From Cyanoderma ruficeps (Eukaryota; Chordata; Aves; Passeriformes; Timaliidae), in the NCBI GenBank assembly GCA_008694505.1, contig VZDJ01000056.1:6944019-7008018 (forward strand): a stretch of DNA of 64,000 nt, read 5' to 3'. Position numbers and translations under genes: made by a program. The stretch's first letter is position 1. Each line of letters begins with the position of its first letter. Shown here one piece after another: positions 15,201 through 26,996 of the stretch. The notes under the pieces are model-generated. The model had not been told where the DNA came from, did not search any database, and saw only the letters and a program-made list of their open reading frames with translations.

Positions 15201-16253
15201 AGGTGACAAGGAAAGTACCCTATAGGAGGAAAAGTAAAGAAAGCATTGCCTTTGGAGGTTTTTAAAATGGGCACACAAAGGTAGCCACCAAAAAGGTTTC
15301 ACTGAATTTTAATTGGGTGAGGATTTTGATGGCTTCGTATTATTCTGTTATTGAGATACGTGAGATAAATAAAATGAGCCAGCAAAGGGTGGGTGGTCAC
15401 TTCAAGGACAGTCCCCAAATGAAAGTTCATTTACTGATTACATAAAGATTAGCAGAGAGCACATGGCGCAATCCAGGGCTCTGTGGGGTCACTTGGAGGA
15501 GGATGATTTTCACCCTGAAGGGTGAAAGGGACTCTCCTTTCCTTTCCAAAGCTCATCAGCCCTTCACGACAGAGCCCTACTTTGTGTCTCCACAGCTAAT
15601 AGTGCGTCCTGGATGAAAGTCCCACCTTGGCCATCAGGTGCTCGGGTTTGTGCATGACAGGGCTGAGGTCGGTGGTAATTCCAGAGCACTTTATATCCTG
15701 TTGACAATGCTGGAACTGCAGGGAGAGTGGATGTTGTAACTCTCTATTTTTACAGCCTACTGAAGTTTTCACCTTGATCATTAGGAACCACAGTGCACAA
15801 CAGATGGCTGACTGACGCCATGTAATTTGGCTTTATCACAGCCTTTCTCCTGACTTTCCTTTTTTTGGGGGTCTGCGTGTGAATCTTGTAGCGTTTCAGA
15901 TATAAACTTCATTATAAATCATGTAGTAATTCTGTGACTGAAAAGCTACAACCATATCATCAGGAACTGACCTTGGAATTAAATGTTTTCCTCTGAAGTT
16001 CTGGCTTGATAAAATGTTCCTGCGTTTCCATGCTTGGTGAAGCTCATCATGTGAGTAGGCAGCCGTGAGATTTTCTGGGTCTGCTTTCCAAGCTTGGCTA
16101 ATCACACAATTTTAATAGCAATAAATCACTATTTCAACAAAGGCCTGTCTCTTCACCAGAGACGTGCAACTTTTACTCACAAAGGTATGAATTTATCATG
16201 TTTATTAATAGACATGCTCCACTGCTTTGTCTTGCTTTGTGTACTGCAAGCAA

Positions 16254-16353
16254 TGACTCAGCCCTGTGCCATGGGCATGCAAATATTATTAATAAAACCT
16301 TATTTTGCCACATTTAGACAGATTATGGACAAACGATAAGGAGGGATTTGCAT
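16254..16353. promoter_or_regulatory. Candidate distal regulatory cluster: AP-1 site and two inverted octamers
   Basis: TGACTCA lies at 16254-16260. A perfect octamer ATGCAAAT lies at 16277-16284 and its exact reverse complement ATTTGCAT at 16346-16353. Between them are AT-rich TATTATTAATAAAA-type sequence and a GATAAG. The motifs are seen directly. Calling them an enhancer is inference, because single octamers also occur elsewhere in the window by chance (9155, 46230, about 60726). Confidence 0.3.
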
Positions 16354-16890
16354 ATAAGCAGCCCCATCAGAAGTATATGAGAGAGGATCATAGTTTCTGG
16401 TAAATTAGATATGCCATTTCCTCTGGGGGAAAAAAAAATCTCAGATTCAGGTGGTCTTCGAGAAAGTGTGTTACAGCCTCAAACGTGGTGAACACTCTGC
16501 TGTGATACTTCATCTTGCCCATAAGTGAGGCATGTCAAGATAGTTCCAGGGGAGGATTTGCAGAGCTGAGGGAGCTCTGCCCGTGCTGGGGATGGGGTGG
16601 GTCACAGCTGGGCCAGCTGTCTGTCCCTGGCAGGAGCTGTGCTCCATCTCCTCCCTGCACATGCTGCAGAATCAAGAAATCAGGGATGTGCTCTCCAGCT
16701 TTCTGCTGCAAACACATGCAACCGCAGCTATTAATTAGAGGCAGAAGATTACTCATTGGAATTAAGCTACAATCATTCATGGGTATCCAAAGACCTCCTA
16801 AGATCTATCTTGGGGTCCCAATTCTGCCCTGCTCTTCCCAGGGTGCTGCTTTATGGGTGGCAGTGGGGATGATTCAGTGCACAGCGTTTC

Positions 16891-17016
16891 ACTTTGAGGC
16901 TTTCAGCTGTGCTACGTGGCACCAGGACATCCCTGATCAACTCCTAAATCTTTACTCTGAGGCTTTCAGCTGTTCTTCATGGCATGAGGATGTCCCTGAT
17001 CAACTCCCAAATCTCG
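16891..17016. repeat. Imperfect 63-bp tandem duplication
   Basis: The unit at 16891-16953 is repeated at 16954-17016 with about 11 mismatches in 63. Both units share GAGGCTTTCAGCTGT, and later CCCTGATCAACTCC. The period is a multiple of three, so an open + frame (16515-17060) passes through both copies and shows a repeated 21-residue pattern (EAFSC..WH.D.PDQL.NL). I consider that frame non-coding. Confidence 0.85.
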
Positions 17017-18177
17017 CTGCCAGTGTGGGAACCCTGTTTGAAGACATCTGGCTCCACTGATAAGTCACTGCTGCAAAAGGGAAACCAGCCAGCACTGCTG
17101 ATGCTTGTCAGGGCCCCAGAAATCTCCATATTGGGGTGCTCTCAGTACCCACCTCTTATCATACCTGATAAGCACCACCAGCATAAGAAAACCTACAAAA
17201 TGTTAGTAAACAAGGTTTCCCAGGAGGGAGATAGACTCTCCTCCTCTTCCCTCCCACTCTCTCTCTGTGTGCAGGCAAATTTAGCAGTGAGCCAAGATTT
17301 ACAGCTTTAATTATGAACTTTAGCCCAAGCAGTCATTCTGGAAATATCCTCACGGGGGAAATGGGGAATGGGACCTGGCGTGTGCAGCGAGGTGTGCAGC
17401 TGTGCCTCTGCTTAATTGTGCTGGTTCTGGTCCTTCGCTAAAATGATTTCATGTGAAGGGATTTTATCTCCCCCCCGCTTACCGGTGGTGACAAGGAAAA
17501 GAAAATGGGGAAAAAAAAGGAGCCTCAATCTGTCTTTTGCTGTATTATCTAATAAACCAGCAAAAAATTAGCCTCAGCAGCAAAGATTAGCCGTTTTCAA
17601 GCTCACACACCTTAATTAAACATGCTGAGCTCCGGCTGGCAGCAAGCACAAAATATTTTTACACTGTTAAAAGCTGTTCATTTGTTTTAATGACCAGACA
17701 TCCTATTTTTTTACACCCAAAGCCAATCAGGACTCCTAGAAAGAGCCTGACCAGGATGGTGAGCCACAGGGTAGAAACCTCCTTGCTTGTTTGAGAGAGA
17801 AGGCTGCAGGTAAGAATGCAGGGAGATTTCTGTAATGACATCACTTGTGAACCACTTTGCTGAGAAGGACCACAGACCCTGCCCCCGTGACTGGGGCTCC
17901 TTGTGGTGAAACACAATTTGGTTTGAGCACAGATCTCCAATAAACAGCCCAGCTGATGGAGTTCAGTAATAATCTGGGTCTGACCTCATACTGAAAGTGT
18001 AGCTTCACCATGATGTGCTCCTGTGCTGCTGAGCCCATAACCCAGCCCTAATCAGGGTTGTACCGAGGCTGTGGTTCTGCTGAAGAACCAAAGCAGGAAT
18101 CAGAGCCATGTAAGAGGTCTTTGTGTCTTTGCTTACGTGGTGCTTTTAGTGAAATAAGCTTTCTGTGTAAGACCAGT

Positions 18178-18383
18178 GTGATTCTTCCCTGTGAGGCTGG
18201 TGGGGCCCTGGCACAGGTTGTCCAGAGAAACTGTGGCTGTCCCATCCCTGGAAGTGTTCAAGGACAGGTTGGACAGGGCTCTGAGCAACCTTGTCTAGTG
18301 GAAGGTATCCCTGCCCATGGCAGACGGGCTGGAATTAGGTGGCCTTTAACACCCATTGCAAGCCAAACATTCTATATGATTCC
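18178..18383 (+). mobile_element. CR1 LINE fragment, 3' end, + strand
   Basis: The sequence follows the familiar avian CR1 3' region. It has TGTGAGGCTGG, GCCCTGGCACAGGTTG, CCAGAGAAACTGTGGC and CCCATCCCTGGAAGTG in order. It ends with CATTCTATATGATT, a degenerate form of the CR1 terminal ATTCTATG repeat. Only about 200 bp of the 3' end is present, the usual result of incomplete reverse transcription. It has no coding capacity. Confidence 0.9.
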
Positions 18384-21171
18384 ATCATTCCAAAGAAGGC
18401 TTTATGGTACCAGGAGCTCTGTATGAACTTACACAAGCCAATGGCAAGAATCTGTAATTTCCTTCGGCAAAAGGTTCAAGATATTTCGAGAAGCCCAAGC
18501 ACAGGGGACAAGAAGCAGCTCAGAGGCACAAAATTCAGTGGCAGCATTCCACCTGTGTGAGGCAGGGAGCAGCAGGGGACACGGTGCTGGCAGCCAGACC
18601 AGCAGGTGAAACAGCAGAACCTGACCCTGGGCTGGCCACCCTGAGTGCAGAGCACGGTCGTGATCAAATTCTGAAGCAGCTTTTTCACACAATTATTCAT
18701 TAGACATAACGGGTGGGAGCTTGCAGCTCCCCGGGGAGCTGAGGTTGGCTGACACCATCTCTGAACACATTCCCTGACCCCTGTCCCCTCTGGGCACAGC
18801 ACGGCGTGTCTGATCCCCGGCACAGGCAGGGAGCAGCAGTATGGCTGCTAAAAGATGACATGCTGGGAGGTTTCACTGTGTCACATCTGACCTTCCCAGC
18901 CTTCCCGATAGATTGTTCTTGTCACCAGGGCCTAACAAAATGCATTACCTTGCTGGCATTTGCTGCTCAGCAGCAAGTACAAATCTCAGCTCCAAAAACT
19001 TCATTTGGAGGTCCAGCACACTGATTTCGAAAGTAGCTCCAGAGACTAAAAAGCTTAATTTTTTCTTCCTCCAAAAAGATTAAATTTTAAATCTCTTTGT
19101 AAGAAGACATTCGCAGCTGAGCAGTCCTTTAAACGACATTTATTTCTTGATAAGAAAGAAATTGAAGTACATTAGAAAATGTTCAACCAAATCAGTATTC
19201 TTAAATATTGGTGTGCAGAATACAGAAGAGGTGCCTTTTCTTTTCTGTGAGGCCCAAGAAAAGCCCTCCAAGCTCTTCTGAAGACCTTGCTCTGCACCTA
19301 TTGTGTGCTTCTGTATCCCAAATGCCCTCTTCATTATTATTTGAAGGCTCTCAGTTTTATGTTTTAATTTTCAATTCCATGCCATTGCTAGCACATAACT
19401 GGTGTTTGTGGCCTCTCTTGCCAAAGTTCAGTAGCCACCAAGAAAGGTTATTTTTTTCAACGATGTACTTTAGGAATTATATCACTTCCTGATGTCCCTT
19501 TTGATCACAGTTTAATTACACTGAAGATAGCTGTGAATAAGGTTCCTAATCTTGAATTAATTCTGTTTTCTGAAGGTCACACAACCCTGTCCTTCTCTCA
19601 TCCTCTCCTAAATTCTGTTAGAAATAAGATTCTCCTCATGTTTTCACTCTGTGCTGGTTAAATTTCAGAAAAGAACCCATGAGCACCACTAGCCCTGACA
19701 CTGATGGAGAATTATCTTCAGCCCAGTTTTGCAGGCATGGTCCTTAATCCACTGATCCTTGACCACATGCAAACAGAGGTTGCAGAATTCCTCTAACAGC
19801 TCTGAAAATATTAATCTTCACTTCCACTGCAGAGAAACATGTACCTATACTTTCACTCTCAGCCCCTCTTTCAAGACCGGCCCAAAACTGCAGAAAATGC
19901 TGCATTTCCTTTACTAGAAAAATTATCTGGAAGAAATATTGCATCAGCTGGAGTTCACTAATGCACAGCCAAAAGCTGTCATTAAGTGATTGATCATGCA
20001 TTAAAGATAAAGTTATAAGCTTTAAAACAGATCTGGTAAAGGAAAATTTGACTTGCTTTTAATTACCTATAGAAATAACTCACCTAAACACTGCCTTAAT
20101 TCATTATGATCAGTGCCATTATAATAAATATCAGATATATTCATAATTGCATGGCATTTATCTTCAGTTAATGACCTGTAGGAAAGTTATTTAATAGGTT
20201 TCATCCTTTGGTTACTGTAAATGGGAGAATTCACTGAGCTGGCTTGCAATCTCACTCCTCCACCTGAAGAACAGCTACTGCTGAGCCCTCCTGCAGCACA
20301 ACAAAGGTGTTGGCCAGCCAGTGGCTCTGTGAGCATTAGGTTTGACATAAAGACATTTAATCTGGTGCTCCCGACTGCTGTTGCTTGCGCTGGAAGCAGC
20401 TGCACTGCCAAATCCTGGAAGGGAAAGGTGAACTTCTCTCCCAGCCCCAGTTTGGGAATCATGGTCCAAGAAGGTGCTTGGCCAAATGCTGTGTGAGAGA
20501 GCTCATCTTCATGGCTGTGTGAATTCCCTTAATTGCCAGTGTCCTTGGTTTCCCTAAGCCTCCTCAAAGCAGTGGGTGGCCAAGCAGGCTAAAAGACCTT
20601 TTGTAACTATTAATTCACCTGCAGGCCTTTTGGTTCTCTCAGTTCAAGGATGGTGGTTCCTGTCAGTCTCTGGTACCCTTAATCCAACTCGTCCTGCCTC
20701 CAACCACAGTTAATGCCTGCAGTGCAGAGAGAGCAGCTGCCTGTCCCGGCAATTAATGGCTTTTCCTTGGCTAGTGTTTTATCTATCAGTCTTTCCTCTC
20801 TGGACTAATTTTAGAAGCTGGATTCAGTGCCAGCTTCACAGATGATCTTTTCATTTTGTGAAGGTGTTTGGCTTTGTTCACTAATAACTTAATTAGAGGT
20901 ACTCTCCAGATTCCCTCTCTGCTTATGCAGCCCTCGCCCTTTCTCTTCTCCCTGTGTTCTTTTTCTGTCAGACCGGTACCTCAGAGCTCAGAGGACCTGG
21001 GGTGATGAAACGTGGGAACACTGATGAGTCCGTAGGAGGATCAAGGGCTGCAGCACCTGAGAAATGGTTTGTCAAAAGCTTCTTTCAATTGCAGCCACAT
21101 TAAAATGTCCCCCCTTGATGAAAAACGGGGGTGTTCAGGAAGCCGGGAGCCTAAGGGATGAGAGGGGGCAG
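18384..21171. other. Intergenic DNA, no gene recognised
   Basis: No exon or RNA gene was recognised. AT-rich segments at about 20035-20200 and 20740-20910 contain clustered TTAATT, TAATTAC and ACTTAATTAGAG motifs and are possible conserved non-coding elements. The remainder is unremarkable. Confidence 0.5.
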
Positions 21172-21978
21172 ACATTTCATGGTCCACACAAAACTGGGAG
21201 GACTGGTGGTGTGCCAGATGGCTGTGCTGTCCTTCAGAGGGACCTTGACAGGCTGGAGAAATGGGCTAACAAATGCAAAGGCCTGTGCCCGGGGAGGAAT
21301 AACCCCTGGAGCAGGACAGGCTGGAAAGCAGCTCTGCGGGGAAGATCCTGGATGTCCTGAGGGACACCGAGCCGGCCACGAGGCCGCAGTGTGACCACAG
21401 ACAAAGGAGGCCACAGCTCTCCTGGACTGTCGGCAGGTCAAAGGAGGTGCTCCTGCCTCAGTTCACTCTGGGGAGACACATCTGGAAGGCTGGGTCCAGC
21501 ACTGGGTGCCCCAGTGCAGGGGAGACATGGACAAGCTGGAGTGAGTCCTGTGAAGGGCCACGGAGACAATGAAAGGGCTGGAACATCTCAGTGATGGGGA
21601 GAGGCTGAGAGAGCTGGGACTGCTCAGCCTGGAGAAGGGGAGGCTTGGAATCCTGTCAGTGTATGCAAATTCCTGCTGGAGGAAGTAAAAATGACACAAC
21701 CAGACTCTTCTCTGTGGTGCTCAGTGGAAGAACAATGAAATATACTGAAATACAGGAAATTCTATTTAAACGTAACAAACAACTTTCTTACTGTGAGCAA
21801 GGTTGAACACTCAAATTGGTTGTCCAGAGAGGCTTTGGTTTCTCCTTCCTTGCAGGTGTTCAAAGCCCAATGGGACACACTCCTGGGCAACCCAAAGTAG
21901 GTGACCCTGCTTTGAGCAGGGGCCAGGCAGTCTCCAGAGCTGCCTTCAGCCTCAACCACTCGCTGATTCCGTGATTTT
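21172..21978 (+). mobile_element. CR1 LINE fragment, about 800 bp, + strand
   Basis: This is the longest transposon copy in the window. It runs from the end of the reverse-transcriptase region (AAACTGGGAGGACTGGTGGT, then CCTTGACAGGCTGGAGAAATG) through GGGGAGGAATAACCCC and GGGGAGAGGCTGAGAGAGCT. It reaches a decayed terminus near CTGATTCCGTGA. The stretch that normally follows GAGAAATGGGC in CR1 copies appears shortened around 21265-21290. Frames are broken and the copy is 5'-truncated, so it is an inactive relic. Confidence 0.9.
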
Positions 21979-24277
21979 TGCTATCTCTAAGGCAAATTAC
22001 TTCCAATACTTTCAGCAGGGTAAATTTTGTCTGCAAATGTTTCTGACATTTTCTGAATTTCTACCAGAAACTGGTGTTCACTCTCTTTCCTTTCAGGAGC
22101 AATAACCATCTGTCCCAGCTCCCTGAACGAAAGCTTTTGCCTCTTATCAGTAGGTATGGTGGGAAAGAAACAGCAAGGACTGAAAACAGCTCATTGTTTA
22201 TTAATGTTTGACTGAGTTTATAACCTTTCTGAAAGTCTGGAGCCTTGTGTATGCTAACTTTTCTCCTGGATATCCTTCCTATGGGTATAAATATCTTTTT
22301 TTTTTAAACTCTTTAATAAATTCTTGGCCTCAGTCAGAATTCCTGGGGGCAAGAAATCCCTAAAAAATGTGTTATATTAATACAAAATATATTACTTACA
22401 AAAAAGTCAGAGTCCAGGTGTGATTGATTGTGCAAAGCCTTGCTTGCATTTTTCCAAAAATGTGACCTGAGGCCTAGGGCTGGAGGAGGGTTGTAATTTG
22501 ATGGTTACCTGACCCCTGGCAGAAGAGTGCTGGCCAGTGAGACTGACAGCAGCAGCCTCTCGTTCCAGCGTCACTGTTTTCTGGTTTTATTTAAATTGGG
22601 AAGGGGAAAGGGCTTGGGAAGCTGCCAGTGTCAAAGATTTAGTCACTGACAAGGTAAAATGTGCTGGAAAACACAGACAGCTCTCCTTTCACAGCCACAA
22701 TCGCTTTAAAGTTGAAGTTAACCTCTCCTCCAAGCAGGTAGGGGGAGTGTGGATTGCACTGAGTCCTGGCTTTATGAGGTTGGGAAGAGATTTGGTGTCT
22801 CACACCAGGCCCAGCCCTGCAGGAGGGGATGGCACAGAGATTGACTGCCTTGCATTGTTTAATTGCTCTCAGCACTGCAATCTGCAGCACTTTGCTAAAT
22901 TATGGCTAATGTTCAGCTTTATTTCTTTGTGAGAAACAGCAGCCAGTAATGAAGTGGAACATTTAGTCAATGGTGATAAATAATTTCTTTCTTAACCAGA
23001 AAACCAGTGGGGGAAAAAAAAGAGCCGTAGCTGGGTAATCAGGCTCTTCTTCTTTTCTCAGATAACATCACCAACAAGAAAACAGGAGCTTTAAGAAGTC
23101 GATGTCCACCCAGGAGTTTATTGGTGCAATAGAGCAGGTTTTTCTAGACTTGACTCTGCCATCTCATGTTTAAACCTCAAGCCTATTCTCTCTCAGGCAT
23201 GCATTACAAAAGAGATTTTAGCTCTCTGCCCACATAACACTTTCTTCCCTCTTGCTCGAGTCTCCTGCTCTTGGCAAGAGCAGAGTCTCCTACAGAAACA
23301 GATGTTTCCCTCTTGCTTATCAAGGACACACTGCTCTTGGGCTGAGGCTTTCCTCTTGCTGGTCCTTCCAAGCCCGATGGGTAAGCCATGCTCCCCTCTG
23401 GACCTTCTTTCCCCCAGGAAACCCCTGCACCCCCTGAGCAGCCCGGGGAGAAGAGAATGAAGTGAACAGAACTTTCCCAGAGCTTTTGGTGTATGTCTGC
23501 TCTCAAACACAACAGGGGTGTCCTGGGATGTGTTAATCCCCCTGTATCAGGGACTGATTTGGCTGCCTGTAAATGCCTTGGCTGTTTGCACTGTCATTAG
23601 AATTTCCACAAAGGGACCTGCTGGCACCCTCTGGCAGGGCCAAGGAAAGGGTATCAAGAAAACAATACAGACTGACTGCAGAAACTTGCTCATGGCCCCA
23701 GCAGCAGCTTTCCTTGTGACTGGGGACCCTCAAGGTCCAGCCTTTGTTCAGAAAACCTTAAATTTTATGTACTAATTAAAACAGGTGACTGAGATACCCT
23801 GTAAGCTCTTGCTGGCTGTACAGCAGCAGTTTTTAGGTTCTGTTAAGAACAGCCCAAATGTCCAGGGATGCTGCTGGCTCTGCCAGGATCCTGGGTGTTT
23901 ACTCATTAGTTCTTTGTGTGCTCTTCCCTGCAAGGTACAGCTATCAGTGCTTGGAAAGAGGCTGCACACCAGTTCCTGCACTCGGCTTCCTCTGTTCTGT
24001 GCCTCATTAATTGTAGCTCTTGGCATGTTGATAAAATGTTATCTCCCAGATAAGCTGAACACACTGCGTGGTTGTCTTGACTCGTGCAGTAACACTTGGC
24101 CTCAGCCTCTGTGGGAAATAGTGGAGAAGGGATATGATTAAATCACCTCCTTGGAGGTGTTTCCCCTGTACCACCACCACAAGCCCCAGTATCTGAGAGG
24201 GGATTTGGAGACCAGAGGTGTCCAGGTGTCCCCTTCCCTGCTGGGGAACAAATGTCCAGAGTCCTGCACTGGCAGCT

Positions 24278-24307
24278 GAGCAAGGGACAGCAGAGCAAGG
24301 GACAGCA
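24278..24307. repeat. Exact 15-bp tandem duplication
   Basis: GAGCAAGGGACAGCA occurs twice in perfect tandem. It is a small slippage duplication and nothing links it to a gene. Confidence 0.9.
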
Positions 24308-26389
24308 GCAGACCTGGCTTCACAAACAGGGACTGGGAAACCAAACACCAGCTGGGGAGGGTCATGCTGCAATGGGCACGAAACAAAGGACCCCTCTATA
24401 CTTGATATTCTTGTGGCTTGGGGGAATTTGGTGCTCTCTGGGCCACCCAACCACTCTGCCTTTCTGCAACACTTTGCCACATTTAGGTTTGTCCAATATC
24501 CAAGGAGTGGGAGCCCCTGGGGTTTTGGTGCAGTCCAGAGCACATCATGAGGGAAGCTGAGGCTCAGCAAGGTTTGAAACTACGTTCTTGGTATATGTGT
24601 GCCAGTCAAGCAGCACAAACCATTGCCTATGAGCCCTCCATGTGCTTTCTCTGCTGTTCCTGCACTGGTTTCCCAGGGCAAACACAAAACATGTGGGACC
24701 TATTCTCCAAGCCTCTCAGTGATGCATGGCTGTCAGCATTAATACAGCAGAAGAAGCTGCACAACCATCTGCAGCACTGACAGCAGCCAGGCTTGATCCA
24801 TGAGAGCACTGCATGTTTTCAGCAAGGATCAGAAAACCAGCTTACCAAGGAGTAAAACAAAAGAGCTCATCCTTTAGTACCCTCATCTTTCCACTCCTTC
24901 CCAGGATATGTTTCTGAACCGTGTAAGGTTCTAGCTTTTACTTTATTCAGCTGGCCAGAGGATGAAATGTCTGAGATCCCCACTCCAATGAGATAAATGT
25001 GACCAATTCACAGGTAATACCAGTGCAAAGGGCTCAACCCCCTCTCAGGCCTCTGTGCAATCCGTGTTTGGTGATCTCTGCAGATGGCTGAAGTGGCTCA
25101 TCTCCTCCCTAGCAAAAGTGTTTTATGTTCTCCATAGGGGGAAAAAAAAAAAGGAGAATAACTGCATAAATTACCACTGGAAGCAAACTCTTCCCTGACA
25201 GTCTTCCCTGTCTGCTCGGCTCCTAAAGGACTAGTATATACTGACTAATCAGGCTTGTCTGCTCGTGTCGGGAATTTCAACAAGAAGGAGAGATAATACT
25301 CTGCCTTCCAACCAGCAGAGAGCCTCCCGCAGCAAAGATTGCTCCCAGGAGGCTCATGCCCTTTCCCTTCATTGATCAGAGGAAAAAGTCACTCCCAGGC
25401 ATTACCTACTAACTTTGGCCTTTGCTTTCAGCAGCAACAAGACCCCAACTCCCTCCTGCTGAGTGTCCAGCTTGTATTTTAACAAGGCTGATTTTCAACT
25501 GGGAGATGCCTGGTGCTGCCTGGATATTGTCCTGCTTCTCCCACTGCCCAGGCTGGGCTGAGTGTGAGCATCTTCACATAACACCAGCCAATGTAACCAC
25601 AGCAAAGTGGCAGAGCTCCACTCTATTCTCAGTGCAGTGAAGGAGGATCATGAAAATGCTTTTTACAGGTTTCCTGTCCTAATCCAGAGAGAAATCGCTC
25701 TCATTGTTCACCCAAGTTAGGGAATTGCAAGGGTTTGTACTTTCCTTTAAAGAGCTTGCAAGCCCTGCAGAGGCAGTGCCTGTGTTCTGTGTTTTAGCAC
25801 CTGCAAAAACCACTCAGATCAGCAACTTGCCAGAGCTACAGAATACATAAACCTGGTATTTTTGCATCTGTTTAGTATGGGCTGTTAGTGGGAACCAGCT
25901 GAGTAGGTTCATGTCGTTTTTGCAGGAGAAAGCAGATGACACAAAATCCCTCTCCTTGTATTTTTAAAAGGAGGCAAAGAGAAGCCACTTCTCTCCCCTG
26001 CATAAAACATTCAACAGTGCCCAACTCATCATTTGGCACAATTTTTTGTATAAATCTCCAGAAGCAATGAGTGCACCTGGGAAAAACTGCAGCCTACCAG
26101 CCATGAGACACTCGCTTGGATTGACCTGTCCCTTCCCACAGCTTCAACTGCAGTGGGACCAAGCAACTCCTTCAGACTGGGTGTGCATTTAGAACTGCTT
26201 TTCTTGCTATCAGCTGGTTCTTCCCAGCCCTCTCACAAGCCCTGAAGATCTGGGAGCTGTGTGGGGAGATGGGATGAAGCAGAAAAGAAGAAAACACCAA
26301 TATTGATTTGTTAAATGTTGTCTGAATGGCTGGATCATAGCTCGAAAATGAAACACCACTCGCAACCTCACTTGGAGTGAGAATATGAT

Positions 26390-26500
26390 ATTAAATTGTG
26401 AGAATACTGTATTAAATCATCTCCTTTTTCTACTTGGGCACCACCTGCTGGCATGTAATTAAATTAGCATCATCAGCCAGATATTAAACTCTGCAGTCTC
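26390..26500. promoter_or_regulatory. Candidate regulatory segment: TATTAAA cluster with E-box/CTCF-like site
   Basis: TATTAAA-type motifs occur near 26390, 26410 and 26482, with GTAATTAAATTAGC at 26455-26468. Between them, CACCACCTGCTGG (26439-26451) contains the E-box CACCTG. On the minus strand it reads CCAGCAGGTGGTG, one mismatch from the CTCF core CCASYAGRKGGCR. The motifs are visible; activity is inferred. Confidence 0.25.
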
Positions 26501-26807
26501 TGAGAGTATGCCAGGTTTTTTTTTAAATTATTAAGCAAGGCAGAGAGGAGAATTTTTAAATCACCTTATGCATGCCCTGCACCAGCACTTAATTACTGTA
26601 AATATAACTCCTTGTACATTCCTCCTTTTTAAGTTTGTGGTGGAGAGTTCTTCTGGTGGATGTCTGTGGGCACTCTTGGCTCCTGGCAGCAGGATAAGCC
26701 AGGCACAGGCACAGGGCTCATCTCGACTCTCCGTGCTTCTCATCCCACCTGCAGAGTCCCCCTGGACCTGCCAAAACACACACAGGACCAACATGGGACT
26801 GGAAGGA

Positions 26808-26996
26808 CAATCATAGAATGGTTTGGGCTGGAAAGGACCTTAAAGCCCACCTTGTTCCACCCCCTGCCACGGTAGGGACACCTTCCACTGTCCCAGGCTG
26901 CTCCAAGCCCTTTCCAACCTGGCCTTGGACACTTGGATGGGGCAGCCACGGCTTCTCTGGGCACCCTGTGCCAGGGCCTGACATTCCTGGGAGCCA
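26808..26996 (-). mobile_element. CR1 LINE fragment, 3' end, - strand
   Basis: The + strand starts with ATCATAGAATGG, the reverse complement of the CR1 terminal CATTCTATGAT, so the element lies on the minus strand with its 3' end at the left. Typical CR1 text follows: TTTGGGCTGGAAAGGACCTT, CCACCCCCTGCCACGG with small variation, and GGGCACCCTGTGCCAGGGCC. It is about 190 bp, 5'-truncated, and inactive. Confidence 0.9.

Larger units (their letters stand above)
15201..18177. other. Intergenic DNA with AT-rich, motif-dense segments
   Basis: No gene was recognised. The stretch contains a 63-bp tandem duplication at 16891-17016 and an AT-rich segment around 16085-16370 with an AP-1 site and two inverted octamer motifs. 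Another AT-rich stretch at about 17530-17660 has several TTAATTA-like and GATTAG motifs. These could be distal regulatory elements, but conservation was not testable. Confidence 0.5.
21979..26807. other. Intergenic DNA, no gene recognised
   Basis: No coding exon was recognised. The stretch contains an exact 15-bp duplication at 24278-24307 and a TATTAAA-rich segment at about 26390-26500. Open frames on both strands around 24007-24570 overlap extensively, which fits chance openness in GC-richer DNA rather than genes. Confidence 0.5.

Noticed and set aside
15023..15274. Minus strand open frame across the N run
   Set aside because: The frame crosses an assembly gap of unknown true length, so its continuity is an artefact.
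24007..24570. 187-codon minus strand open frame
   Set aside because: It contains the 15-bp tandem duplication as a repeated VPCSA pattern and overlaps + strand frames of similar quality. No homology recognised.
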